DNA from: Rhizomys pruinosus
Lineage: Eukaryota > Chordata > Mammalia > Rodentia > Spalacidae
Assembly (NCBI GenBank): GCA_009823505.1
Contig: VZQC01007977.1
Span: 877,640-941,639 of the forward strand
Direction: 5' to 3'
Length of the DNA stretch: 64,000 bases
A program made the position numbers and the translations under genes. Position 1 is the first letter of the stretch. Every line of letters starts with the position of its first letter. The notes beneath the pieces are model-generated. The model was not told where the DNA came from. It saw only the letters and a list, made by a program, of their open reading frames with translations, and searched no databases. Below, piece by piece: positions 63,952 through 64,000 of the stretch.

Positions 63952-64000
63952 CCAGTTTACTAAGGAGAAGGAATTATAGTTTCAGTTCAGATTTTTTTGC

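Noticed and set aside
1..64000. CRISPR array, phage, plasmid or operon-like system
   Set aside because: The regular repeats are microsatellites without spacers, and all mobile elements are rodent retroelements.

Overview
The window looks like ordinary intergenic or intronic DNA from a muroid (mouse-like) rodent. It is packed with B1, B2, B3, B4-like and ID-like SINEs, rodent L1 copies, MaLR/ERVL-type solo LTRs and long microsatellites. The B1 consensus here (gagacagggtctccctgtag) and the L1 3' ends differ from what I recall of laboratory mouse, so a cricetid or another muroid is possible. I cannot name the species. I see no CpG-island promoter, multi-exon gene, tRNA or rRNA, and no bacterial or viral gene system.

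Layout. 1-9,900: SINEs, microsatellites, a GC-rich LTR-like block (3.8-4.47 kb) and a B2-head/B1 dimer at 4.5 kb. 9.9-13.2 kb: two MaLR-type LTRs, one carrying a B2 and the other splitting an old B1, then old L1 pieces including an inverted pair. 13.2-24 kb: sparse SINEs, a solo LTR with clean ends (16,468-16,738) and L1 3' UTR fragments. 24-29 kb: a (GAA)n tract, then mostly unique DNA. 29.7-30.9 kb: old L1 3' UTR. 31.26 kb: a perfect 47-bp palindrome. 31.9-37.2 kb: mostly unique DNA, with a 219-codon open frame on the minus strand (35,772-36,431) that is the best protein-coding candidate, next to an LTR-like block. 37.3 kb: a pentanucleotide array. 39.5-46.6 kb: a large dead minus-strand L1 (ORF1 part, ORF2, 3' UTR) with a B2 and a younger L1 inserted, ending in a non-L1 tail plus poly(A). 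46.6-53 kb: unique DNA and SINEs, with a B2 that carries an inverted copy of nearby unique DNA and a solo LTR. 53-54.9 kb: a plus-strand L1 3' end split by an LTR. 55.8-57.3 kb: B1 inside L1 inside a B4-like SINE. 57.46 kb: a U2 snRNA fragment with target-site duplications. 57.5-58.8 kb: a local duplication. 60-62.2 kb: repeat-poor DNA. 62.5-64 kb: an old L1 with an LTR inserted and an ancient mammalian repeat.

Nothing works as a gene system. The content is a record of retrotransposition and repair: 13 insertions have target-site duplications that can be read directly. No previously undescribed system was found. The items most worth checking are the 219-codon frame, the 47-bp palindrome, the L1 with a foreign tail, the B2/B1 dimer, the templated inverted insertion and the U2 fragment.
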